DNA of 64,000 nucleotides from Thermodesulfobacteriota bacterium (lineage in GTDB: Bacteria > Thermosulfidibacterota > Thermosulfidibacteria > Thermosulfidibacterales > B14-G1): the NCBI GenBank assembly GCA_024274915.1, contig JAJSAC010000068.1, forward strand, positions 1 through 64,000, read 5' to 3'. The notes beneath the pieces are model-generated. The model was not told the origin of the DNA. It saw nothing but the letters and a program-made list of their open reading frames with translations, and ran no database searches. The position numbers were made by a program, and so were the translations under genes. Below are positions 8,120 to 16,800 of the stretch, one piece after another. Position 1 is the first letter of the stretch; each line of letters starts with the position of its first letter.

Positions 8120-9292
8120 ATGAAGAGGCGTCTTTTAAAAAACAGTTTTTCTATGGTCCTGGCGCTCGTCCTTTTCCTCTTTTTCATGACGCCTGCCCAT
8201 GCTGGCAAAAAGGTGAGAACCAAACTGGGAAAAGACGAGCGCCACGAATTGTGGAAAAACAAGAAGTGGACCACCTCCAACAAAAAGTACCGCTGGAGGA
8301 TGGTGACCACCTGGACCCCTGGACTTCTCTTCTACGACTACGCCGTCCATTTTGCCGACTCGGTTAGGGCGGCCAGCGGGGGAAGACTGGACATCACCGT
8401 ATATCCAGCCGGTGCCATTGTGCCTGCCATGGAGACCTTCAGCGCTGTGAGTAAGGGGGTGGTGGAGGCGGGGCATGCCTGGTCTGGGTACTGGAAGGGA
8501 AAGAATGAAGCCTTTGTTGCCTTTGCGTCCGTGCCTTACGGTTTGGACATTGAAGGCTACAACATCTGGCTCTTTGCTAGGGGTGGCATGAAGATGTGGA
8601 ACGATCTCTATGCTCCCTACAATCTGGTGGTCTTCCCCGGAGGTAATGGTGGTCAGGAGATGGGCCTTTTCTCCAACAAGAAGGCCACCAAGATGGAGGA
8701 TTTCAGGGGCATGAGGGTGAGGACCGTGGGGTGGTACATGGATATCCTCACCCGCCTGGGCGTCTCTGTGAGTCCACTGCCTGGAGGTGAGGTCTATTTG
8801 GCCCTGGAGAGGGGCGTGATTGACTCGGCTGAGTTTTCTACCCCTGCCATTGATTATCCCATGGGTTTCCAGGAGATCACCAAGTATGTGATCGAGCCTG
8901 GTGTCCATCAGCCGGCTGTTCAGTGTGAGATCATGATCAATAAGAAGGCCTATGAGAGCCTCCCTGAGGATCTCAAGGCCATCATCCAGATCGCTGCCAT
9001 GGAAACCCAGCTCTGGTCTGAGGCATGGACAGAGAACCTCAACGCCAAGGCCGTTCAACTCTTCCAGAAGGAGGGAATTCAGTTTGTGAGAATGGATGAT
9101 AAGACCATCATTCAGTTTGCCAAGACCGCCTTTAAGTATATGGACGAGCTGGCTGCCAAGTATCCCGATGTGAAGAAGGTTCTGGACTCCCAGGAGCAGT
9201 TCAAGAGGGACTTTGCGCCCTGGAGAGAGATGCGCGGCGGGGTCACCCCTTGGCCCAGGGAGATGTTCCTTAAGGGTAAGCTCTACCAGTAA
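8120..9292 (+). CDS. TRAP transporter substrate-binding protein (DctP family)
   Basis: ATG at 8120 after aggggaggtg; signal peptide MKRRLLKNSFSMVLALVLFLFFMTPAHA; FRGMRVRTVGWYMDILTRLGVSVSPLPGGEVYLALERGVIDSAEF. Confidence 0.9.
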   Translation: MKRRLLKNSFSMVLALVLFLFFMTPAHAGKKVRTKLGKDERHELWKNKKWTTSNKKYRWRMVTTWTPGLLFYDYAVHFADSVRAASGGRLDITVYPAGAIVPAMETFSAVSKGVVEAGHAWSGYWKGKNEAFVAFASVPYGLDIEGYNIWLFARGGMKMWNDLYAPYNLVVFPGGNGGQEMGLFSNKKATKMEDFRGMRVRTVGWYMDILTRLGVSVSPLPGGEVYLALERGVIDSAEFSTPAIDYPMGFQEITKYVIEPGVHQPAVQCEIMINKKAYESLPEDLKAIIQIAAMETQLWSEAWTENLNAKAVQLFQKEGIQFVRMDDKTIIQFAKTAFKYMDELAAKYPDVKKVLDSQEQFKRDFAPWREMRGGVTPWPREMFLKGKLYQ

Positions 9293-9305
9293 AGAGGGAC
9301 GGCTT

Positions 9306-9340
9306 GGGGGAGAGGAGCTCTTAAGTTCCTCTCCCCTTTT
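9306..9340 (+). terminator. Intra-operon hairpin plus T-run between dctP- and dctQ-like genes
   Basis: GGGGAGAGGA (9307-9316) / TCCTCTCCCC (9327-9336) followed by TTTT. Confidence 0.6.
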
Positions 9341-9357
9341 ATTGTGGAGGGTGAGGC

Positions 9358-9852
9358 ATGGAGATCTTCGTAAAGGCGGTGAATTGGCTAAACGAGAGGG
9401 TGGGTGTTGCAGCCAGTTTTCTCATTTTGCCCATGGTTTTCGTTGTGGCCTATGAGGTGGTGAGAAGGTATGTCTTTAACAGTCCCACCAGCTGGGGATT
9501 TGAGCTTTCCACCTATATATATGGGGTGCATTTCATGCTGGGGGCAGCTTATACCCACCTTCATGACGGCCATGTGGCGATAGATGTGGTGGTGGACAGG
9601 CTCCCCAGGAAACCGAAATTGTGGATGAGGATAATCACTTTCGTCATCCTCTTTTTCCCGTTTGTGGGGATACTGTCTTACGAGTCTGTGCAGTACGCTC
9701 TGGCTTCCTGGAGTATAAAGGAGCACAGCTGGTCGGCGTGGCGCCCCCCCATTTATCCTGTAAAAACCCTCATGGCTATAGGTTTTGTACTCCTTCTCCT
9801 CCAGGGAATCGCCAAGTTCCTGGAGGATATTCGAGGGTTGAGGAGGAATTAA
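9358..9852 (+). CDS. TRAP transporter small permease (DctQ family)
   Basis: Four TM helices, position between DctP and DctM genes, YEVVRRYVFNSPTSWGFELSTYIYG. Confidence 0.9.
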   Translation: MEIFVKAVNWLNERVGVAASFLILPMVFVVAYEVVRRYVFNSPTSWGFELSTYIYGVHFMLGAAYTHLHDGHVAIDVVVDRLPRKPKLWMRIITFVILFFPFVGILSYESVQYALASWSIKEHSWSAWRPPIYPVKTLMAIGFVLLLLQGIAKFLEDIRGLRRN

Positions 9853-9855
9853 AAA

Positions 9856-11193
9856 ATGCATTTTTCTCCCGAGACACTCACTGTGCTCATGTTTGTTGCC
9901 CTTTTTGTTGCCCTCTTTCTGGGTCATCCCCTGGCCTTCTCGCTGGGCGCCATAGCTGTGCTATTCGGTTATCTGGGCTGGGGAGGCAACTGGGAGGCCC
10001 TCTTTTATCTCTTTGCCAACAAGACCTGGGGGATCATGACCAACTATGTGTTGGTGGCCATCCCTCTGTTCATCTTTATGGCCCAGATGCTCAACTATTC
10101 GGGGGTGGCGGAGAGGCTCTACCACTCCCTCCATATTCTCATGGGGCCTACAAGGGGAGGGCTGGCCCTGGCCACCATCGTGGTGTGTACCATCTTCGCT
10201 GCATCCACGGGGATCATTGGGGCTTCGGTGGTGGCCATGGGACTGTTGGCCGCTCCTTCCATGATTCAGAAGGGTTACAAGCCGGAACTCACTGCTGGTG
10301 TTATCTGTGCCGGTGGCACCCTGGGCATTCTCATTCCTCCCAGCATCATGCTGGTGGTCTATGGAGGGTTGGTGGGGCTTTCCGTGGGTAAGCTCTTCGT
10401 TGGGGCCATCTTTCCCGGACTCATCCTATCGGGTCTCTATATGATCTACGTGGCTGTCTTGTGTTGGTTTAAGCCTGAGTGGGGGCCTCCTTTGCCTAAA
10501 GAAGAGAGGGACAGGTACTCCTCCAGTGAAAAATGGAAGATGGCTGCCTTTTCCCTTTTCCCTCCCATTGCCCTCATCTTTGTTGTTCTGGGAAGCATCA
10601 TGGCCGGTGTTGCCACCCCCACCGAGGCTGCGGGCATGGGTGCCCTGGGGAGTATGCTTCTGGCATTGGCCTATAAGAATCTCAACTACGGGACTCTCAA
10701 AGAAGCTTCTTTAGCCACCTTGAAGACCACATGTATGGTGATGGTCCTCTTCATCGGTGGAAACTGCTTCAGCTCTGTCTTTATGGGAATAGGCGGCGGC
10801 AAGGTGGTGGCCGACTTTCTTTTGAGCCTCAGCGGCAGCCGGTGGGTGGTCTTCGCCATCATGATGGCCGTGATATTCTTTTTGGGCATGTTTGTGGACT
10901 GGCTGGGAATCCTGCTTATATGTATCCCTGTCTTCACCCCCATAGCTGACCAGCTGGGTTTTGATCCTCTCTGGTTTGCCTTAATGGTCTCCGTTAATCT
11001 TCAGATGTCCTTCCTCACTCCTCCCTTTGGTTATGCCCTCTTCTATCTCAAGGGGGTGGCCCCTGAAGGTATGACCATGAACCACATCTACCGTGGCATT
11101 GTGCCCTTTGTGGTTCTCCAGATGATCGGTCTCACCATCTGTGCCCTCTTCCCCAGTGTCATCACCTGGCTCCCTGCCGTAACTTTGAAGTGA
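9856..11193 (+). CDS. TRAP transporter large permease (DctM family)
   Basis: VAIPLFIFMAQML; GGTLGILIPPSIMLVVYG; PTEAAGMGALGS; polytopic membrane protein. Confidence 0.95.
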   Translation: MHFSPETLTVLMFVALFVALFLGHPLAFSLGAIAVLFGYLGWGGNWEALFYLFANKTWGIMTNYVLVAIPLFIFMAQMLNYSGVAERLYHSLHILMGPTRGGLALATIVVCTIFAASTGIIGASVVAMGLLAAPSMIQKGYKPELTAGVICAGGTLGILIPPSIMLVVYGGLVGLSVGKLFVGAIFPGLILSGLYMIYVAVLCWFKPEWGPPLPKEERDRYSSSEKWKMAAFSLFPPIALIFVVLGSIMAGVATPTEAAGMGALGSMLLALAYKNLNYGTLKEASLATLKTTCMVMVLFIGGNCFSSVFMGIGGGKVVADFLLSLSGSRWVVFAIMMAVIFFLGMFVDWLGILLICIPVFTPIADQLGFDPLWFALMVSVNLQMSFLTPPFGYALFYLKGVAPEGMTMNHIYRGIVPFVVLQMIGLTICALFPSVITWLPAVTLK

Positions 11194-11205
11194 GGAGATA
11201 CCGAG

Positions 11206-12609
11206 ATGGTGAAAGAGACTTTTAAGAGAGAGCTTCTCTCCATTGTGGGGAAAGACAACCTGTGGGAGAATCCTGAGGATGTACTCTGTTACAGCTACGA
11301 TGCAACCCCTTTACCACCGTGCAAGCCGGATCTGGTGGTAAGACCCACAACAGAAGAGCAGGTGGGAAGCATCATCGCCCTCTGTACCCAAGAAGGGGTG
11401 CCTCTGATCCCTAGGGGGGCAGGGACCAACCTGAGTGGTGGAGTTGTTCCCGTTGATGGGGGGGTGGTGCTTCTCACCACGGGGCTCAATCGTATTGTGG
11501 AGGTGAACCGGGAGGACCTCTACGCCGTGGTCCAGGCGGGGGTGGTGACGGCCCGGTTGGCGGCTGAAGTGGAGAAGTTGGGTCTATTCTACCCCCCCGA
11601 TCCCGCCAGCATGTCTGTTTCCACCATTGGTGGTAACATCATGGAGAACGCCGGTGGTCTGAGGGGGCTCAAATACGGGGTGACCAAGGACTATGTCATG
11701 GGGGTCACCTTCTATGATGCCGTGGGAGAGCGGGTGGTCGGGGGGGGCAAAACGGTTAAATGTGTAACGGGATATAATTTACCGGGCCTCATGATCTCCT
11801 CGGAGGGGACCCTGGGCGTTCTCACCAGGGCGGTGTTGAGGCTTATCCCGCCGCCCCGAGCCCGAAAGGCGATGGTGGTGGTTTACGACGATTTGATAAA
11901 GGCCTCCGAGACGGTGTCGGCCATCATTGCTGCCCATATTCTGCCCGCTACTCTGGAGTTTTTAGACCAGTTCACCATAAAGGCCGTGGTAGAGGCTACA
12001 GGTGTGGATTTGCCCACGGATGCAGGGGCCTTGTTGTTGATAGAAGTGGACGGGCACCCTGCCCAGGTGGAGTACGAGTACCGGGAGGCGGTGTCTATCT
12101 GCGAAGATTCCGGGGGACAGGTGAGGGTGGCCCGGAGCGAGGAGGAGAGAGATGAGGTGTGGTTAGCCCGGAGAAAGGCCCTGAGCTCCTTGGCTCGACT
12201 GAAACCCACCCTCATCCTGGAGGACGTAACGGTGCCTCGGAGCCAGATACCTGCTATGATGGCCACAATAGAGGAGGTTAGGAAGAAGTATGACCTTCTC
12301 ATAGGCACTTTTGGCCATGCCGGAGACGGGAATCTCCATCCCACCATTCTCACCGATCGCCGGGATGAGAAGGAGACGGAGAGGGTGGAAAAGGCTATAG
12401 AGGAGCTCTTTCAGGGTGCCCTGGATCTCTGTGGGACCCTAAGCGGGGAACACGGTATAGGCGTGGCCAAGCTCCCCTTCCTGGTGAAGGAGGTGGGGGA
12501 GGGTACATTGAGGTTTATGAAGAGGCTCAAGGGGGGGGTGGATCCCCGGGGTATCTTCAATCCCCATAAGCTGGTGGCTGCCTATGAAAGAGGCCTTGAG
12601 AGAGATTAA
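11206..12609 (+). CDS. FAD-linked oxidase, GlcD-like (2-hydroxy acid oxidase subunit)
   Basis: VVRPTTEEQVGSIIALCTQEGVPLIPRGAGTNLSGG; GHAGDGNLHPTIL; GTLSGEHGIGVAKLPF. Confidence 0.9.
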   Translation: MVKETFKRELLSIVGKDNLWENPEDVLCYSYDATPLPPCKPDLVVRPTTEEQVGSIIALCTQEGVPLIPRGAGTNLSGGVVPVDGGVVLLTTGLNRIVEVNREDLYAVVQAGVVTARLAAEVEKLGLFYPPDPASMSVSTIGGNIMENAGGLRGLKYGVTKDYVMGVTFYDAVGERVVGGGKTVKCVTGYNLPGLMISSEGTLGVLTRAVLRLIPPPRARKAMVVVYDDLIKASETVSAIIAAHILPATLEFLDQFTIKAVVEATGVDLPTDAGALLLIEVDGHPAQVEYEYREAVSICEDSGGQVRVARSEEERDEVWLARRKALSSLARLKPTLILEDVTVPRSQIPAMMATIEEVRKKYDLLIGTFGHAGDGNLHPTILTDRRDEKETERVEKAIEELFQGALDLCGTLSGEHGIGVAKLPFLVKEVGEGTLRFMKRLKGGVDPRGIFNPHKLVAAYERGLERD

Positions 12610-13792
12610 AGAGCTGGAGGAGTTTCTCCTCAGGTGCATGAGGTGCGGTTTCTGCCAGGGGGTTTGTCCCCTTTACCAGATGGAGGCCCTGGAGCCCTCT
12701 GTGGCCCGGGGCAAGTTGGCTCTGCTGGAGGCCGTATACCAGGGGAGGCTTAAGGAAGCCGAAAGAATCATAAGTCACCTGGAGTATTGTTTGCTCTGCA
12801 GGAGATGCGCGGAGAACTGCCCCAGCGGGGTGGAGACAGATTATATCTTCTTCAAGGCCAGAGAGGTTCTCAGGGGGATAAAGGGCCTTCCCTGGTACCA
12901 GAGGGTCCTCCTCTCCACGGCCCTGAAGCGTCCCCGATTCACCGGAGTGGCCTCTGCCATAGGGGGTGCCCTGGTGAAGATGACGGGTAAAAGGGTTGCT
13001 GAGAAGGTGTACCTGCCCCCTTTTTACCCCAGGGCCATAGTCCGCCCTGCCCCGGTCCCTTTCATATCCGGGAAGAAAGGGTGGCACAGGGCCTCGGGAG
13101 AGAGGGACAGGGTGATCCTCTATCCCGGCTGTGCCGTGAACTATATCTTCGACTGGTGGGGAGACCTGGCGATCGATTACCTGCTCGGCCACGGGGTCTC
13201 CGTATGGGTTCCTCTAGAGAATGTATGTTGCGGGATTCACGCAGGGAGTATGGGCCAGGGAGATTTGATGAGGGAGCTGGTGAAGAGGAATTGGGAGACT
13301 ATGGGAGAGGTAGAGGCCTCTTGCGTAGTGACCCTTTGTCCCACGTGTCTCTATGGGCTTTCTGAGATAGGACCCAGGTTGGCCCATGGGGAACCCCCCT
13401 TGCCTGTGATAGATATTCTTCAATATGTGGCGAAGGAGGGTTTGGAGAAGATGGTGTCCGTGGAGGGGGTGGGTCCCGTGACCTGCCATATCCCCTGCCA
13501 TTATCCTCAGCCCTCTTTCATGGTGGATTTTTTGAAAGGGACACTCCTTGGAGATTGGGTGGATCTGGAGAACCGGGGTTGTTGCGGATTTGGAGGTACT
13601 TTCACTCTCAAGAACCCTGGGGCCTCCATGGATATCCTTTTGCCAAAGGTTTCAGAGGTGAAGATTAGGGGTATAAAGGCTGTTTTTACGTGCTGTCCCG
13701 GGTGTGCCCTTCAGATCACCCAGGGATTGGCCAGGCAAGGGGTGGGTATGAGAGTCCAACATCCTTTGGAGGTTATGGTGGAAAATGAATAG
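12584..13792 (+). CDS. (Fe-S)-binding protein, GlcF-like / CCG-domain protein
   Basis: CMRCGFCQGVCPLY and CLLCRRCAENCPSGV ferredoxin motifs; two CCG domains (VCCGIHAGSMGQ, CCGFGGTFTLKNP). Confidence 0.9.
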   Translation: MKEALREIKELEEFLLRCMRCGFCQGVCPLYQMEALEPSVARGKLALLEAVYQGRLKEAERIISHLEYCLLCRRCAENCPSGVETDYIFFKAREVLRGIKGLPWYQRVLLSTALKRPRFTGVASAIGGALVKMTGKRVAEKVYLPPFYPRAIVRPAPVPFISGKKGWHRASGERDRVILYPGCAVNYIFDWWGDLAIDYLLGHGVSVWVPLENVCCGIHAGSMGQGDLMRELVKRNWETMGEVEASCVVTLCPTCLYGLSEIGPRLAHGEPPLPVIDILQYVAKEGLEKMVSVEGVGPVTCHIPCHYPQPSFMVDFLKGTLLGDWVDLENRGCCGFGGTFTLKNPGASMDILLPKVSEVKIRGIKAVFTCCPGCALQITQGLARQGVGMRVQHPLEVMVENE

Positions 13793-14507
13793 TCAGGGGT
13801 TGTTCAGAAGGATCAGGCCCAAGAAGATCAGCGACGAAATCGTGGAGCACATGAAGGAGCTCATCCTATCCGGTCAATTGAAGCCAGGGGATCGCCTCCC
13901 ACCGGAAAGGGAGTTGGCAGAGACCATGGGTGTAAGCAGACCAGTCTTGAGGGAGGCCATCAGTCGGCTCGTCGCCATGGGTTATCTGGAAAATATCCAG
14001 GGGAAGGGGACCTTTGTCCTCTCTCTGGCAGGGGACTACATGGAGGAAGGGGGGCTTCAGGGCTTCATTAAAAAGGGGGTCTATGTCCTTCCCAGGATCG
14101 TGGAAGTGAGAAAGATCCTGGAGACCTGGTCTGCCGCCACTGCCGCTGAGAGGGCGACAGAGAGGGAGATAGCTCAGATGGAGGAGTACCTAAAGGAGAT
14201 GGAGGAAGCCAAGAACCGGGGGGAGATCGGTTATGTGGCCGACGCCAACTTCCACTCTGCCATCTCTTATGCTACCCACAATCCCCTCCTCATCCATATT
14301 ATGAACAGCATTTACGAGATGATAGAGCGGGTTTCTTACGAGGTGCGCTCCCGTATGTACACCGATCCCACCAGCCACGAAGACCTCTTCAATCAGCACA
14401 AGGCCATTTTTGAAGCAATAAAGGAGAAGGACTCTAACAGGGCCTACCGATGTATGCTGGAGCACATGCACTATGTGGAACGGGAGGTCCAGAAGATTGT
14501 GGGATAG
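13785..14507 (+). CDS. FadR-type GntR family transcriptional regulator
   Basis: LKPGDRLPPERELAETMGVSRPVLREAISRLVAMGYLENIQGKGTFV wHTH plus helical FCD-type C-terminus. Confidence 0.95.
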   Translation: MNSQGLFRRIRPKKISDEIVEHMKELILSGQLKPGDRLPPERELAETMGVSRPVLREAISRLVAMGYLENIQGKGTFVLSLAGDYMEEGGLQGFIKKGVYVLPRIVEVRKILETWSAATAAERATEREIAQMEEYLKEMEEAKNRGEIGYVADANFHSAISYATHNPLLIHIMNSIYEMIERVSYEVRSRMYTDPTSHEDLFNQHKAIFEAIKEKDSNRAYRCMLEHMHYVEREVQKIVG

Positions 14508-14582
14508 GCCCTTAGGGAGGGTCCCATTCATCATCCCTGAAGGCGGGGAAGTGGGCCCCTGCGAATGCGCCTCTAACAGGGG

Positions 14583-16352
14583 GTGATAAGGGTGAGTATC
14601 CGTGCAAAGACTACCAGGGAGATACTGAAGGAGAGGATCTCCTCTCAGCAGAGGAGACCCCTTTATAGCCCTGAGGCTTTGGAGGAGATCCAACGGGGGT
14701 TTGACGGGTGGTTTTCCTCTGTTGTGGGCGAGAGGGATAGGAGAAGCTGGATCAAGGTTCCCCTCACCGTCCTCGGCTCGGACATTCCCAGGGAGCTCCT
14801 CTACACACCTTTGTCCAATCCGGATCTGGACTATCTCAGAGACCTGGGGTATTCGGGCTCGGAGCCTTTCACCCGAGGTATCCATGCCAACATGTACCGG
14901 GGCAGGAAGTTCACCATGCGTCAGCTCACCGGTTTTGGCTCCCCTGAGGATACCAACGAACGCATCAAGTTCATGCTGAAACACGGGGCCACAGGTCTCA
15001 ACATCCTGTTCGACATACCCACCATCCAGATGTACGATTCCGATGATCCCATGGCGGCGGGGCAGGTGGGTATGTCCGGCGTCTGCGTGGATTCAGTGGA
15101 AGATATGGAGCTGATATTCAAGGATATTCCCTTGGATGAGATCACCATCTCTATTGTGAGCCATTACCCTTCCAATACGGCCATACTCTTCTCCATGTTC
15201 CTGGTCCTGGCTGAGGAGAGGGGAATTCCCTGGGAAAGACTGAGGGGAAGCGTGCAGAACGACACTACTATGGAAGAGTTGGTGAGGAGCGGCTCCGAGT
15301 ACATCCCCCCCAGGGACTGTTTCAGGATCCAGTGCGATAACATTGAGTTCATCAAGACCCATGTTCCCAGATGGAACTACATCACCCTCAACGGGTACAA
15401 TTTGAGGGAGTTTGGCACTTCCAGCATCACGGAGATGGCTGTGGCTCTCTCCAACGGGATTGAGACCCTGGAAGATCTCACGTCCAGGGGATACGGTGTG
15501 GACATTATAGCTGACAGGCTGGCCTTCTTTTGGTCTGTGGGTAACGATTTCTTCGAAGAGGTGGCGAGACTCAGGGCTGTGAGAAGGCTCTGGTATAAAA
15601 TCATGAAGTACAGATTCGGTGCCCAAAACCCCCGGGCCATGTGGATGAGGTGTCATGTTCAGACTTCTGGGGTTTCCCTCTTTCAGCAGGAGCCCTTAAA
15701 TAACATAATCAGGGCTGCATACCATGCATTGGCGGCTGTCCTGGGAGGTACTCAGTCCCTCAATGTGGATTCCTACGACGAGGCCTATTCTGTTCCCACG
15801 GAAGAAGCGGCCCTTCTCTCCCTGAGGACCCAGCAGATCATTCAGGAAGAGACAGGTATCACCGATGTGGTAGACCCCCTGGGAGGATCCTTCTATGTGG
15901 AGGCTTTGACCAACGGGATAGAGGAGCGGATCCTCCAGGAGATAGAGGAAATAGAGAAAGAGGGGGGTTATGTGGCTGCCATAGAGAGTGGGATGCTCCA
16001 TAAAAAGATAGCCGCCTATTTTGCTGAGCAGCAGAAGAGACTGGAGAGGGGCGAGATCAAGGTGGTGGCCTACAATGTGTACAAGAGTGACAAAAAGCTT
16101 CCGGACATAGATGTGTTCCGTTATCCCCAGGGGGTGGAGGAAAGGCAAAGGGCAAGGCTGGAGAAGTTGAGGTTGACCCGGGATAACCAGAGGGTGGAGG
16201 AGACCCTCACTGCCTTGAGGGATGCCTGCAAAAGGCGGGAGAACATTCTTCCTTACTGTGTTGAGTGTGCCAGGGCCAGGTGCACCGAGGGAGAGATGTT
16301 CAAAACCTTCAAGGAGGCTTATGGCCTCTGGAGGCCCCATGGGTTCTGGTGA
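14583..16352 (+). CDS. B12-dependent acyl-CoA mutase, large subunit (methylmalonyl-CoA mutase superfamily, divergent active site)
   Basis: FTRGIHANMYRGRKFTMRQLTGFGSPEDTN; YDSDDP; SVQND; RCHVQTSGVSL; GGTQSLNVDSYDEA; QIIQEETGITDVVDPLGGSFYVE. Confidence 0.9.
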   Translation: MIRVSIRAKTTREILKERISSQQRRPLYSPEALEEIQRGFDGWFSSVVGERDRRSWIKVPLTVLGSDIPRELLYTPLSNPDLDYLRDLGYSGSEPFTRGIHANMYRGRKFTMRQLTGFGSPEDTNERIKFMLKHGATGLNILFDIPTIQMYDSDDPMAAGQVGMSGVCVDSVEDMELIFKDIPLDEITISIVSHYPSNTAILFSMFLVLAEERGIPWERLRGSVQNDTTMEELVRSGSEYIPPRDCFRIQCDNIEFIKTHVPRWNYITLNGYNLREFGTSSITEMAVALSNGIETLEDLTSRGYGVDIIADRLAFFWSVGNDFFEEVARLRAVRRLWYKIMKYRFGAQNPRAMWMRCHVQTSGVSLFQQEPLNNIIRAAYHALAAVLGGTQSLNVDSYDEAYSVPTEEAALLSLRTQQIIQEETGITDVVDPLGGSFYVEALTNGIEERILQEIEEIEKEGGYVAAIESGMLHKKIAAYFAEQQKRLERGEIKVVAYNVYKSDKKLPDIDVFRYPQGVEERQRARLEKLRLTRDNQRVEETLTALRDACKRRENILPYCVECARARCTEGEMFKTFKEAYGLWRPHGFW

Positions 16353-16364
16353 TGGGGGTGAGTT

Positions 16365-16796
16365 ATGGGTGAGAGGAGAAGAATAAAAGTCCTTTTGGCC
16401 AAGCTGGGACTGGATGTTCACAATAGGGGAGTACTTACTGTTGCCAAGGGGTTGAGCTCTGCGGGGATGGAGGTGGTCTACATTGGCAATGCTTTGCCTC
16501 CTGAAATCCTAGATGTGGCCATTCAGGAGGGGGCGGATGTGGTAGGGGTGAGTTGTCTCTCGGGGGCCCATCTCACCCTGGGTTCTTCCCTTATGGACTT
16601 GGCCAGGGAGAAGGGGCTCGTGGGAGATGGGGTCTTTCTCATCGGCGGGGTCTTCCCTCCCCAGGATGTGGGGAAGCTCAGGGATTTGGGTTTTGATGCG
16701 GTTTTTCTCCCTGGAACCACCGTGGAGGAGATAGTGAGGACTATCGACTCCCTGGTGGGAAAGGGGACCGCGTCTTTAAATCAGGAGGAGGGTTAG
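16365..16796 (+). CDS. Cobalamin-binding small subunit of acyl-CoA mutase
   Basis: LAKLGLDVHNRG (DxHxxG), VVGVSCLSGAH, FLIGGVFPPQD: B12-binding fold motifs. Confidence 0.95.
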   Translation: MGERRRIKVLLAKLGLDVHNRGVLTVAKGLSSAGMEVVYIGNALPPEILDVAIQEGADVVGVSCLSGAHLTLGSSLMDLAREKGLVGDGVFLIGGVFPPQDVGKLRDLGFDAVFLPGTTVEEIVRTIDSLVGKGTASLNQEEG

Positions 16797-16800
16797 GGCT

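Noticed and set aside
8135-9058. 307-aa antisense ORF opposite the TRAP binding protein
   Set aside because: Shadow ORF with no recognisable domain.
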